A DNA stretch of 64,000 bases from Emydura subglobosa (GCA_007922225.1 ML679959.1:29616540-29680539); one strand, 5' to 3'. Counted from the first letter of the stretch, positions 1 to 12,569 are shown. The notes: a model not told the origin generated them from the letters alone. Program-made: numbers and translations.

Positions 1-815
1 AATGGCACTGTGTATGTGACAGTCATCGTGTCATGGAGCGAGTGTGCCTGTCAGCTGCAGTTAAGAGAAGGGGAGGGGAATCAAAGCGTGGATTTCTTTC
101 GGGAGCAGGAAGGGTATCTTCACTCCGGGAGCATTTGCATCTTAGATAAATTGGCGAATGTACGGCGAACGCTTTGAAAACGGCCAAATGCTATAGAACT
201 GCTAAGGAGCGTTATTTATTATTGTCCTGGTGCACAAGGGCGGAAGCAGAGCTGTTTACAAAGGCAAATTAAGAACAACAGGTCTATTGACAAGCTGTGT
301 TTTCTTCTCTCCCAATGCGGCCACAGAGGGGAGGGGAGGAGGGCTGAAGTTCCAGGGTGGGCTGAGCCTGTTCCACCGAAAGAGGCCTGCCTGAAGACAA
401 ACACCTCTCCACTTCCATGCATCCTTTCCCAGAAGGGTTCATCCACTCCATATCCAGTGAGAGCAGGCCCTGGCCTTGAATTAATACGTGATTTCTTGTT
501 TGTTTGTTTGAAGTGATACAAAGGGGGGCGAGGCGCGGTGTTTAATCAAATAGGAAAGATGAAGTGAATTCATTGTGCAAAATTCAATATACAGGAGTGC
601 CCTCTTAACACTGTCATCTGAAAATAGATACATCACAGAGAAGCAAGTTTATTTGCCTGTGCAGCAGAGAGTCTTACATGATTAAAGCTAAAAAAGGCTC
701 TTAAAAAGTCAATTCTATTGCTCATGTTTGCTCATTCTAAAGTCTGAAGACGTGACCCACGTGCATCCTAAAGGATCAAAAGCCAGAAGGCAAATGAAAG
801 TCTCTCCCCCCCTGC

Positions 816-819
<4 letters not shown>

Positions 820-860
<41 letters not shown>

Positions 861-960
861 NNNNNNNNNNNNNNNNNNNNNNNNNNNNNNNNNNNNNNNN
901 NNNNNNNNNNNNNNNNNNNNNNNNNNNNNNNNNNNNNNNNNNNNNNNNNNNNNNNNNNNN
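820..960. other. Poly(A) run of 41 followed by a 100-N assembly gap
   Basis: A pure A run occupies 820-860 and is followed by exactly 100 N at 861-960. The fixed length suggests a gap of unknown size. Stopping in a homopolymer is typical of short-read assembly failure. Poly-Lys or poly-Phe reading frames across it are artefacts. Confidence 0.97.
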
Positions 961-1734
961 CTTCATGCCTTTGTTTTCTGAGTACCGTCCCGTTAAGTTT
1001 CTGCGACCACTGCATGCAGAGAAAGAAGTCCGAGTTGCCGCAGCTTGTACAGACACTGCACTCTCAGAGACTCGTGTCCTTTCTTGTTGTTATCTCTAAT
1101 CTAGAAGTCACTTAGCATGTGGCTGCCCTTTGTCTAGAAGATGGCTCCCACCAACTTCAGGTTTGGCCTAGAGAGCTGAGACACACCTCGTCTTTGAAAA
1201 CTGCGCTCTCCCAGCAAATGGAAGGCAGATTTTGGAGGCCACAGACTGCTGCTCAGTTAACAAAGAGAACTGAAGAGCTGCTGGAATGCCAGGCCTTACC
1301 CGTCTCCCCATATCAATGCAAACACCACTTTGTGCACGGCAATCAGTATGAAGTCATTTAAAAATCTACTTGAGGCTTGAACAACAGGGATTCACACTCA
1401 CTGACTTTCTGTACAGCCGGCATAGCGAGTCGCAGTTTTAATATTTCAGCAACTGAAAAATTGGAAGTAGCTCCACAGTTATGCCAACGCGCAGGTCCAG
1501 GAGAGCTACACAACGGATACAAAATTGTAAGGGAAGAGGAGGAGGGGATTTCAGACACCTTGGAGCCACAGAAATACAACTCTGGATGTTGGCGAACAAA
1601 GTGCATTTCAAAGGAGATTAAGGTATTTCCCCACTACAAAGCCCTACTTAATTTGCACACAATTGTTTCTTTCTTAATTGCTGTAAACTCCAGATTCTTC
1701 AATGCTCTGAGCTGTGTTGTAGTAGAGAAATTCA
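961..1734. other. Intron 1 sequence, nothing recognised
   Basis: No exon, repeat family or regulatory motif recognised. Short open frames on both strands show no known protein features. Confidence 0.6.
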
Positions 1735-1987
1735 GGTCTTGTCTACACTAGCTCTTATGCCAGCAAAACTTTTGTAGCTCAGGGATGTGAAAAAACACAC
1801 CCCGATAGACATAAGTTTTGGGGGCATAAGTGCTTTGTGGACAGCGCTGTGTCTGCAGGAGACCACCTTCCACCGACATAGCTACCGCCACTCATTTCAG
1901 TAGTTTTATTATGTCAGCAGGAGAGCTCTCTCCCATCGACATAAGGCGGCTACAAGACTAGAAGGCTTGTCTAGTGTAGACAAGACC
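1735..1987. mobile_element. Harbinger-type MITE
   Basis: About 253 bp ending in inverted repeats GGTCTTGTCTACACTAG and CTAGTGTAGACAAGACC. The interior carries the 'gtcagcaggagagctctctcccatcgacata' type motif also found in the copies at 2533 and 42966. No coding capacity. The GTCTACACTAG ends match the autonomous Harbinger at 57203-60980. The expected 3-bp target duplication is not clean (tca against ata), and a second GTGTAGACAGG end lies just beyond at about 2000-2010. Confidence 0.8.
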
Positions 1988-2532
1988 ATACATTTCTAGT
2001 GTAGACAGGATCTCATTCGGCAGCAGCAAAACAAATTTAGGGACATCAATCTGACTGATCACGAGGATTTGCAAGCTCCTGCAAAATGCCCCGTAGTTCA
2101 GATTCCTGTCGCACTGAGCCACGGATGCAGATTAGAGTTATCAACTTTGACCATCAGCCGTAACGTGTCACAAAGGATTAAATCATTACATCATGAACAA
2201 CTCTCCAGCTGGTCCACCACTAAAGTTAGAGATTGGCTAACAGAACCACAAAAAAATCTGAAATATCTCCAAACATCTGCCTCGTGTATGAGAGCCAAAT
2301 GCAGCTGGAAACGCAGGTTGTGTTTTGAGGAGAAGGTTCCATGGACTGGCATCTCCGCGAAGCACCACTGAACACTACAAGAGACCCACAAAAATCTCCA
2401 CTAAGTGGGGTGGGGAAGAAGAGAAGCAGAGCAGTTGATTACCTTTGAGCCTGTGATTGTGTTTCATTACCTAATTATTCCTTCCTTGCATATAATCATG
2501 AACTTTCGGTACAGGGACACACTGACTAATAA

Positions 2533-2790
2533 GGCCAGGTCTACACTAGTGCGCTTACAGCAGCACAGCTGTCCAGATGCAGATCGCTTGGGTAGCCACT
2601 CTATGCCTACAGGAGAGAGCTCTCCCATTGACATAATAAAACCACCTCACCGAGCGGTGGTAGCTGTGTCAGCGGGAGAAGCTCTACAGCGCTGTCCACA
2701 CTGCCACTTATGATGGCGAAACTTAAGTCGCTTTTCACACCCTTGACTGATAAAAATGTTGCCGACACGTGTGGTAGTGTAGATATGATC
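2533..2790. mobile_element. Harbinger-type MITE with TAA target duplication
   Basis: About 258 bp. The left end is GGCCAGGTCTACACTAG and the decayed right end is TAGTGTAGATATGATC. It is flanked by TAA at 2530-2532 and 2791-2793, the 3-bp TWA duplication expected for PIF/Harbinger. Interior motifs are shared with the copies at 1735 and 42966. Non-coding. Confidence 0.85.
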
Positions 2791-2793
2791 TAA

Positions 2794-3685
2794 ACCTCCT
2801 TAGCACAATTTCAGCAAGTTCCCACTACATGCCCGGAGAAGCGAAGACAAGAGACATTTCTGAACAAAAGCACCTGGGCTGGCATCTCAGGTCAAGCTCT
2901 CCTGTTCTGTACTATTTGGGTCCTGGCTAAAAGCCCCTTCCTCAGCCTAAGGGGAGGAGCTACTGAACCCGGGACTCAACTAATTACCGGGGACAACAAA
3001 TGAAAAAACAGGGACAGGCGTGAAGGTCAAAGGTCTTAACGGAGGGAACCTGATGGGGACACTGAGCAGAGAACCCCAGACAGCGCCCACTGCTCCTCAA
3101 AAGTAGCCAAGGAATCAGCGAACGCAGCCCAGAGGAACTCTGCCTCTCCTGCTTTGTGGCAGCAATATATGTTGTACTTCTCAGTAGCTGCATCCAGCAA
3201 CAACCGTCCGTACATGCTCAGAATTCTGGACGAGCTAGCTGCCATTAACGAGTTCCTTTGTATCAGGAGGTGGGAATGTCCCACTTAGTGTAATGCACTT
3301 GGAAAAGGAAAAATCCTACAGCCAACCAACCACTTCTACTTTTCATATCTCAAATCACAACCCCAGGCTGTGTGTTTGTCACATAGCATGACGACATTCT
3401 TTCCTAGGCCCTTGTGGTTACCCACATCGATATCCGTGGTTTCAACAACACATGATGATATTTTTCACTTTCCGTCCCAGATCGTTGCACCCTGCTGCTC
3501 TGCGAACTTGAACAGCTGCCACATTCTCCACCAGCACTGGGGGATGCCAGGACTATAGTTTTAACTATAATCTGTAAGGAGCTTTGGGAACCTATCACAC
3601 ATGATGTAAGATTATTTGCTAGAACTTAATAAGTAGGTCACTTTGCAACCTCTCTCTGAGGCTAAGCCACTGGGTCATTACACAG
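2794..3685. other. Intron 1 sequence, probable old unclassified repeat in part
   Basis: The stretch at about 2820-3270 resembles an interspersed turtle sequence that I cannot assign to a class. No coding content is supported. Confidence 0.35.
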
Positions 3686-3944
3686 AGGGGGCTGTGGTCT
3701 TGGTGGGGGACTCCATGGGCTGTTGTAATGTACAAAAACGAGGTGTAATTAACAGACTATGACCGTTGTGGAACTGCTAGCCACGATGTTCAAGGCAAAT
3801 CTCCAAAATCTTAGTTCCCTTTAACATTGCCTTGAACATCGTGGCTAGCAGTTCTGGGCAACAACGGTCATAGTCTGGTAATTACACCTCATTTTTGTAC
3901 ATTACAACAGCCCATGGAGTCCCCCACCAAGACCACAGCCCCTT
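3686..3944. repeat. Long near-perfect inverted repeat (hairpin)
   Basis: The left arm 3686-3798 and right arm 3827-3944 are reverse complements with only about three substitutions and one 5-base indel, separated by a 28-base spacer (3799-3826). The outer 45-50 bp of the right arm are the beginning of the MIR/L2-tail SINE that continues to about 4200. The left arm is thus an inverted copy of that SINE edge plus about 65 bp of its neighbouring DNA. This looks like a local inverted duplication rather than a classical transposon. No target duplication was found. Confidence 0.9.
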
Positions 3945-4200
3945 TGCAGTAGGCCAGACACACCTGCCACAGAGGCCTTACAATCCGAACAGGCTGCACA
4001 AAGAGAGGAAGAGTCATTATCCCCATTTTACAGACAGGGAGCTGAGGCACAGAGGGATACAGATAAAGTTTCCAAAAATGCCCAAATCCCATTGAAAGTC
4101 AATAGCCTCAGGCCCTTGCCCAAGCTCACACCAGCTAGGATAGAGCTGGGACCCGCACCCAGATCTGAGGATTCCCAGTCCGGCGCCTTAACTAGGAGTT
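3896..4200 (-). mobile_element. MIR/CORE-like SINE with L2-type tail, antisense
   Basis: In antisense order it shows a degenerate L2-type tail, a 'ccccattttacagacagggagctgaggcac' box, a 'cccttgcccaagctcac' box and a 'gagctgggacccgcacc' box, which are the reverse of the MIR body. A short CCCATTGAAAGTCAATAG segment sits between the boxes, as in the copies at 19.1 and 29.2 kb. Confidence 0.7.
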
Positions 4201-6329
4201 AACGTCATCAACATGGCAGCCTCGTCTCCAAAGAGGCCTGGAAAAGGGCAGGTGGGAAGCAAAGTTGGTCCAGATTCCTGCAGCTTAATATTAGTAATCA
4301 CCCCTCATTCAGCATGTTGTACTTTTCACACCAGACCAATCAGTACAAAATGCATGAGCTGTATTCTAATTAAACGCTTTAAAATTAGACTAAATCATAC
4401 CGTCTGGCGGATGAAAAATAGCACATTAATAAGACCACTGAAATTTACTTAGCATCAAGGGTATGTTTCACTTTTGTGTTTTAACAATCAATTTAAGGAA
4501 GGTTTGTTCCTTCTAATTTAAGCTACCGCAGAAGACTATTTGAGAGAGGAGATCCATTGAAGCAGGTCTTTAAAAATGAGAGCGAATGTACCCAAAAGGA
4601 ATACACACAGTTCAGGGATTGGGTCAGGCAAGCCTGCTATCACCCCACATACAGACCCAGAGATCAGGGGTTTGAAAAGAGGGCAAGGACATGTTTGCCC
4701 ACTCACTGCAGAACAACTTGCTCTTTGCAATCAAAAGGAACACATCAGAGCAGCATAGTTGAAAGAGGAAGCAATGGAGTTTCTTTGTTAATGAGAGCGC
4801 AATCCACACCATCACCTGCCAGTCAGAACAGCAGCAGTTGCTGGAAGAATTATTCTGAAGGCCTGGAAGAAACCAGGTTACGAGTTGCACCAGCAGACAA
4901 GAAGCCAACCCCCACATTTTTGTTACTGGTAGGTTAAGTTACGATAGATTCTTATTATTAAAAGCTGAAGCCTCTGCATCCACAGGAACTGTACAGTTTA
5001 GAAAAGATCCCCAAAGCACTTGAATAAGATGGGACCAGTGACGGGAGCATAGATACACACAGCAGAACCTCAGGGTTACACACACCTTAGAAATGGAGGC
5101 TGTTGGTAACTCTGAACAAAATGTGATGGTCGTTCTTTCAAAAGTTTACAACTGAACATTGACGTAATACAGCTTTGAAACTATACAGCAGAAAACCGCA
5201 GCTTTCCTTTTATTTTTTTCCGTAGTTTAAGTGTAACACAGCATTGTACTGTATTTGCTTTCCCCCCGGTGTCTCCCTGCTGCTGCTCGATCGCATACCT
5301 CCAGTTCCAAACAAGGTGAGTGGTTGGCTGATCAGTTCATAACTGGCGTTCGTAACGCTGAGGTTCTGCTGTATTCTACGAGCCTCCATGTTCAGAGTGT
5401 CTCTGGAACATACATGTGGCCCACATCACGTCTCAGTGTCCAACCTGAGTCCTGGGCTGGCGGCTTGATACATCCACCAAATCCACCAGCCTGTGGGGAC
5501 AATTCTTTCTCCCTCAGTAAGTGAATTCTGGGGGGCACACCCATGCCGCAAGACAGTCCCTGTGCTGCAACGCCCATCACAGCTCCCCAGCTCTTCCTAG
5601 CAATGAATAGCAACCATGCTCTGTCCTCCCCAGTCTATTCCAGCCACACAGCCCGCAGAGACTGAACACACCCACTCTGCCACCCTTCTCTACCCATGCT
5701 ATTGTGCATATACAAACCGCAAATCTCCGAGTGGCCCAATAATTCAACTAAACTAGCACACAACCTCTTTACCAACCGAAGGCTATTACATTTTCATTTG
5801 TATTCAGAGTCTATTTAAAAAACATGCCCAGAGTTAGAAAGAGAGAGCTATCTCCTTATTAGATGGATGGCGGGAAAGTGGTGGTGAAGAGTGGGGCACA
5901 GGATTACGGTGTGATTTTTGGTTTTTTAAAATGTGCAATATAATCCTCCCGTGCCCCCTCCCCAGTACAGATCAAAGGAGAGTTTAGCTCAGGAAGGATC
6001 TCCTCCTGCCTGAAAAAAAGGGCTAAAGATTTTCATATGATATGGTCCTTTCCTCCCCAAACTATGAATCTCATTTTAGTCGTTCCCATGGCTTGTGTTA
6101 TTTGGTAGGCTACGTATTTTAAGGAGCAGGCTAGCATATCCGTCTATCTCTGCCGTCTCCTGGACACAATCAGAATTGCTCAACTCTGGGGCATAGGCCC
6201 TACATCACCAACAGTTAACTAATTTTCCTTAGGTCACGGAGTAGGGAATGGTGCTTGAAAAGAATGGGATCTGGATTCTACCCCTGCTGCTGTCATAAAG
6301 TTACAAGCGGATATGTTAGGGTCACCACT
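4201..6329. other. Intron 1 sequence, nothing recognised
   Basis: Mostly AT-rich unique-looking sequence. No exon with plausible splice sites and homology was seen. Confidence 0.6.
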
Positions 6330-7130
6330 GTCACTATTTATCTGTCTTACTGCACTACACAGGAGTCCTAGTCGTGGCTTGGGACCCGCCGTGCTAGGTG
6401 CTGTACAAACAGAAGAAAAAGACAATCCCTGCCCCCAAAAGCTGACAAGCGAAGTAAAAGATGAAGAGACAACAACGGATACAGATAGGTGGGGGAGCAC
6501 CAGGAAACAGTGGGATAGCATGTGCAGCGTGAGAGGCAGTGGCCTCTGCACACCAACCGTCTAACCATTGTCACGTTTTTTGTAAGCATCATGGAAAAGG
6601 GGGAGTCCGGAGGAGGGAATCTGAAGGAGGAGAGCGAGGTAGCTTTGTAGATGTCTACAGGGAGCCTCCTCCCCAGCGTGCAGGTCAACATGGGAGAAAA
6701 CATGATAGTGTTTGTTTGAAAATGTGACAAGTGGGTGATGGAGGCTGAGATCATGAGCAGACCAGAGGCAGGAGTACACTGAATACTGAATGAGAGAAGG
6801 GGGGGAAGGGGGAGGACAGGCCATGGAGAGCCCTGAAAGTGAATACAAGCAATTTGTGTTTGATGATAAAGAAGGCGCCAGTGTGAGGATGTAGAGACCA
6901 GCTCAAAGCCAGGAGCGACGGCAGTGATCTTCGCAGCTGCATTCTGAATGGATGGGCGGGGCACGACTGCATTTCTCCAGGCCAGAGAAAAGGATGTGGT
7001 GGTAATTGAGACAGGAGATGAGAGCCTGGACAAGCGTTTTAGCTGTGTGAGTGGACAGCTAAGGCTGTATCTTAGAAACGTTATGCAGACAGAATCAGCA
7101 AGAATTAGACACTGTTTAGATACCATTTGT
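6330..7130 (-). mobile_element. L2-type LINE remnant, antisense
   Basis: Read on the minus strand, this carries the C-terminal part of a LINE reverse-transcriptase ORF (segments such as SIQNAAAKI, SSHWRLLYHQTQIACIHFQG and RALHGL) and then the L2 3' tail with 'tgtacagcacctagca'. A 252-codon open frame crosses it by chance, but with frame slips relative to the family. Shorter copies of the tail occur at 15.15, 21.66, 26.6 and 34.9 kb. Confidence 0.75.
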
Positions 7131-8773
7131 CCATGGATTTGGTACGGGGTTTAGAGACAGGTAACACCAGCCGAGGTTTGATGTCTGCAAAGTCAAAAGT
7201 AAGTGTTCAAATCTGTCTCCCATGTTATCCAGCCCTCCCCCAAGTTTGGGGGTTTGAGCAGCTGATTAGGGACAGCCAGTTCTGGCTGCGGTCACTTTAT
7301 AATGCATGATGACAGACAAGCTGCAATTTGGCTATAGCCCCATTTTCAGATGGTAAAATCTTCTTGAAAATGGGGTGCCATTGTAGCCAGGGACCTCAAA
7401 GGAAGCCCTACACATGGACAGATCTTGTGTAGACCTGCAGAGACACTGCAGGTGTCTGCATTAGTGAAAAGAAAACCTTCAAAACTATAATTAAATAAAA
7501 TGTGTCCTCTGGGGCGATTAACAAGAGAATGACTAATGCACGGGAGGCCAAGCTGCAGAGCAGAGCCCTCTGAAATCCTCCCTAAACTTCAGAGTTGTCA
7601 CCAGTACCTTTCCTAGAGACACTTTTTGCATACTGGAGAAAAATTCTTCTGGAGGAAGACGTCCTAGTATTGCAAAGTTTAACCATCCTGTCTGAGCAAC
7701 TCTACCATTTGTATCATTGTCCCTTATTTACACTTCTACTTTTATTTAGATCTACTGTATAAAAATAATCAGCTGGCGAAGAGAAAGCTGAAGAACTGGT
7801 TTCCAGGTTAGAAATATTCCCAAGTCTTTTAGTCGCATCTGTCTTGTTTATGCTACTCTCACACTAGGAGTTCATGAAAAGTCATGTGGAAGGGAGGGGG
7901 AAAAAAAAAACCCAACCAATTCATGTATCTTAGTTACCATACTTCTGTAGGAACATAATTATAAATTGCCTTTAAAGCATAACTGGGCTTGGCAAATTAT
8001 CCCGAAATCCTTTACAAATATTTCCAGAGCCTTTAAGAATAGGTGGTGGGCAAGTTCTTCACAATCCTGCCTTGAGAATTTGTGTGCCCGTAAGACATGT
8101 TCTTAGCTATTAAATAAGCAGCGTGCGTCACCACCCAACGTTTCAAAATAGTGGTTGAGTGACTTCAGCTCATTCCTTCAACTGTCTCTGAGGCAGGTAG
8201 GACAAATCTTCTTGGGCTGGCTTCACTGCACAAAAGGTGAGGGAGGGGGTTTCATATTGAGATAATGAAGACAAGGCACTGCTTTTAAACCTTGACTAGC
8301 TACCTCACACTATTCCCCGGTGCGGGGGCACAGTGTTGACTTCAACTAGCTACATGGAGGTAAGAGCGACCTGTTCCTTGTTTCCATCAACATTTTGCAT
8401 TAAGATAGCTACCATTTTCTGCAACCAACACAGAGAGAGCCTGAAATATAAACCAGGAACTCATGGTCTACAGGGAGAGAGACCCAGTGAAAGCCAGAGA
8501 CGAAGGATACCGTGATGCAGAACAAGGTTGTTCTTAACAGCTGTGCAGCATGTATGCACCAGCACAGGGCACTCAACAAGGAGTGTTTATTAATGTAGAT
8601 CTCAGAGAACGGCAGGCTCCTTTCGTGACTGGCCTCTGTTGCAAAAGTGGGAGGGACAAAATCTTGACTCCAGAGACATCATTGAACCACTGTTGCTATT
8701 TCTGCTTCTCAGAACAGCACCAGCATCAAAGTCTCTCTCTCACCTACCATAGACATTGGGTAACATTTCCAGT
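7131..8773. other. Intron 1 sequence, nothing recognised
   Basis: No repeat family or exon assigned. A short A run lies at about 7900-7910. Confidence 0.55.
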
Positions 8774-9033
8774 GTCCTGATCTACACTAGACAAGTTTAC
8801 TGGCATAGCTATGTTGTTAGAAGTGGGGGGGAAGGGGAGGAGTGGGACCAAAGGGTGGAGTGAGAACACCCCCCAAAGTGATATAGCTATGCCAACAGCC
8901 CTAGTAGCCATAGCTTAACCAGCAAGAGTGTCCTCTCACTGATACAAGCTGTGTCTCCACTCGGGAGGTTTCCTGGTATAGCTCTCCCAGTAAATCTAGC
9001 CCAGCAAACTCTTTTAAATGTAGACAAGGCCAA
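8774..9033. mobile_element. Decayed Harbinger-type MITE
   Basis: The ends read TCCTGATCTACACTAGACA on the left and AAATGTAGACAAGGCC on the right, diverged versions of the GGCC..GTCTACA terminal repeat. The interior has the paired 'tggcatagctatg' and 'atagctatgcca' segments typical of the fold-back body. Non-coding. Confidence 0.65.
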
Positions 9034-11965
9034 AAGTCTCCTAGGAAGACACTGGGACTCAATCTGCAAACCCACCAGCTGCTTTTGAAAATGTCACCCA
9101 CCACCACTCGCCCGGTGTCAGAGGCTAGAACAACAATCCTTTAGAACGCCCTTGAGATGGTCAATGGACTCAGGCTGCAAAGTCTGGACTTGCACACCCC
9201 CGAAACGGTGCAGGGTTGTGTGGAGCTGAGGCTCTGGCCCCTACCTCCTGTGGAGACTAGATCTATTTAGGCAACAAGCAAAACAGTCGAGGTTTGTGAA
9301 AATGGCCTCCCTAAAGGATCAGGGTGAGTAACACCCCCTTCTCTACATGGCTACAGGCATGACTGAGCCCACATGGCCAGTTACAGGTTTACTTAAGACT
9401 GCCAGCACCTTTGAAAAGAAAAAGAAAAAAGAAACCCAAGAGTCAATATCCATAATAAAGACACCACGAGCTGGTTTGAGACTACAGCAGCGCAGGGAAT
9501 TTCAGGGGTCTGTTTAATATTCAGTGCTCTTATTCCTAGGAGCCCAGAGTATGTTTTTTAAAATTTCACAGCAGATCTGTGCATCATGACACATTTCTAC
9601 GTAGAACCCAAGAGAACCTTGAACCCAAGAGAGGAATCAGCTGTTTATCAAAGAAGATTCCACGCAAAAAGTTTAGTGCAAAAGAAGAACTGCTCTGGCA
9701 AATGTAGGAGGTGGCTATAGCCGCAACTCCAACTCCAGCTGTTCAGGACGGAACAGCCCTGCCTTGGATGGACAGCCCAACAGGTCTATTTTATACAGGT
9801 AACTGACACGCAGAGCTCAGTGGTTCTGGAGCCAAATTAGCGATCAATATTCCCCAAAAGTGCCACAGTTGTGTGACTTCATCATTTCATTTACTATAGT
9901 TCTATATAGTCCTGTTTATATATATTCTATTCTCACAGCAAAATGACTGACCAAATATTATTGTATCAACTACAGTTGGCTAATAACGTAGTAAAAGCAT
10001 CCTGATTGGTTAATAACAGACTAATTAATAATTAAATCAGTGTTTTAATATCATGGGCAGCAAAGAACCGCAGGAGACACTGAAGAGCCACTTGCAGCTC
10101 ACGAGCCTCAGTCTGAGTATAGCTGATCTAGGGCCACATCACTATAGGATCCATGATACTCGTTGGGTGCTTGGAATTAATTGTCCCAACACCCCTGTGA
10201 GGCAGGGAAGTATTGCGAGCTCTTTGCGGGAGTGCCTAGTTACGCTACCACAATCCAAACAACTCTGTTAACAAACATCTGCTCCATCTAGGTCAGAGTC
10301 GTAACGCTGCAGCTATGAACATCCTTCCCCAGCGTTTGGGGAGAGAGGTTGTTTGGACCACGGCATCCACGCAAGCACACCCTACTTCTGATTTTGAAGT
10401 AGCATAACAGCAGTTCATTAACTCTTCCAGAGCTCAGCTGTCCAACAGCCATGGAGAAAAGGGTATGGAATAGGGGGCAAGAAATTCAATCTTTTAAATA
10501 CCAAATGCCTGATCCAAAGCTCATTCAAAGCAAAGTCACCCTGCATTTATTAGGTACAAGCATTGTGAGCAGCTGAGCTGCATGAACACCTCAAATGTCC
10601 CTTGTTTTCTCAGTTTCATGACACACCAGTGTAATCACATGAGAACTGCCAGAAACACCGTTTAATTTACCCAATTTTTTTTTTTTTTTTTAAGTCTCTG
10701 GGATGATTATCAGTATATTTTTAAATTAAGAACTCTTTTCAATTAAAGCCCATCCCTGTAGCTAAGGAATTCCTCTTCTACTGTGAAGGACTTGACTAGT
10801 GATGTTTCACACCATTATTTTAACAGCCAAATTGTATTCAGACTTCAACATCTAGCTAGTACTCGGATCCTCCAAGAACCAGACACCTCAGCTCCATTTC
10901 CTCCATGGGGCCTGGTCCTGGACCTTTCACTGGCAAAATTCCATCCATTGGAAGGGCTTTAATATTGTAGATGGGACTCAGGCAAAACCTGCCAGATGTG
11001 ATGTATGCAAGAATTTAGGATTCTGACATGGGGTTTTCACAGAAGCTAACAGCATGCAGTAGCCTGCAGATTTGTACAAACAGCATTATGCCAGACTCCA
11101 CAACTACAGCTGAAGCAGGTACCCCCTTGTGCATTATACCAGCAGTGAAGCTTTGTTAATTTGCGTAAGCACCAAATAAATATCCAAGAGTTCCTGATTT
11201 ATTCTGAGCAGCTGGCCCTCAGCATGGCTATGGAGAAATAGAAGATGCGCTGCAATAGGAGTTTCTGTCTTCACACCCATTGTCTGCACAGGGGAGGGGA
11301 GACAAAGCTGAAGAAATGATATGGTGTTCTCTTCTGCACTGTCTGGCAGTTCTGAAAGAGGCTCTGTAGCCATGAACCACAGAGCTCTGCTGACAAATCA
11401 TTGAGAGGCGCTCGCTCATTTCTGCCTGTTGGTGTTTTCCCCACAAAATTGTTCATTTAAAAACCCAATTGAGAGGTTGGTCAGACCATGGTAGTGGGTG
11501 GAATCCTCACTGAAGAGAATGGCAAGGCTCCCATTGACCAGAATTCCACCCAGGAAGTTGTGTTTTGTTTTTTTTAGAGGAAGAGGGAAAGAGAAAACCC
11601 ACACAACAAACCACAATTACAACTAGCGCAACACAACTTGTCAATTTGTTACCTTTTTTCCTCAAGCTAATGTTAGTGAGTTACATTCTGTCCAGCCTTG
11701 CACAAAAGAAAAGATGACTATCTGAATCTCAAAGCAAGCAATTCTCCACTAGCCAGTCACCCTAGAGAACCAGAGCGTGGCAGGTAGTCACTTGTTTAAT
11801 GTGACTACTATACATTTATGACTAAAGAGGAAGTGATCCGTCAGTGATTTCTGGAATATGACTGCGTGACGCTTTCATATAAAAATGCAGTATAGGTTAA
11901 TAATTAATACACGGATTCGGTGCGGCCACACATATGCACTTCACCTATTTGGTTACATATATGCA

Positions 11966-11990
11966 TTGAAAGAAAGAAAGAAGGAAAGAC
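11966..11990. repeat. (GAAA)n microsatellite
   Basis: Degenerate GAAA/GGAAA units, a purine-rich simple repeat inside intron 1. Confidence 0.8.
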
Positions 11991-12394
11991 AGACCTTGAA
12001 GCACAGAGCTATTCATTGACCCTACTGACTATTTCAGTGGCTTGACCCCAGACTCTCAAACATCAGGGAAAGCTCTGAACCTGCCAAACACCTGTTTCAT
12101 TCTTCTGTCCTCTTAATATAAAAACGTTTGTGATGCTGACACAAACCTGAACGCTTGGTTCCAAGCTCCATTACACATACTCATGAGCAGCTTCCCCTGT
12201 GCCAAAGGTCCCTGTTTAGATGAATAATTTTTAACCCGGATAAGGTAAATATTCATCAGAAACCGAACCGCAGGTGGAGTTAAAACCTTCGGGGGCTCCG
12301 CGCTCCATCTTCGCTAACTCTTTGTCAGCCGAGAGCGCTGGGGATTTCGCAAGTGGTTTCCATTCGGCTAGTATCGTTTAAAGACCCCCCCGAC

Positions 12395-12423
12395 AGACAG
12401 ACAGGCAGACACACACACACGCC
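12395..12423. repeat. (ACAG)n/(CA)n microsatellite
   Basis: ACAG/GCAG units pass into a CA run. Simple repeat near the promoter-proximal end of intron 1. Confidence 0.85.
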
Positions 12424-12544
12424 TGTGAATCAAAACGACATGCCAACCCGTATTCGCCAGCCCAGCCACTCCGCCACCTCCACAGGCTGCTCTGCACCTG
12501 GGCAAGTTCTGCACGCCCGGCTGGAAACAGGGGCACATGCATCC

Positions 12545-12569
12545 CATGCCATGCCATGCCATGCCATGC
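12545..12569. repeat. (CATGC)5 microsatellite
   Basis: Five perfect CATGC units at the intronic edge of the CpG island. In one minus-strand frame it gives an Ala-Trp-His-Gly-Met run that is not coding. Confidence 0.9.

Larger units (their letters stand above)
9034..12544. other. Intron 1 sequence, promoter-proximal part
   Basis: Largely unassigned. A T run lies at about 10675-10692 and a possible MIR fragment at about 10120-10290. The last few hundred bases before the island (about 12180-12330) look unique and could hold regulatory sequence, but nothing specific is demonstrated. Confidence 0.5.

Noticed and set aside
715..1099. Open frames with poly-Lys or poly-Phe and X residues
   Set aside because: They cross the poly(A) run and the N gap and are artefacts.
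6368..7126. 252-codon minus-strand frame as a host gene
   Set aside because: Its sequence is the end of an L2-type LINE and its 3' tail; other tail copies are in the window.
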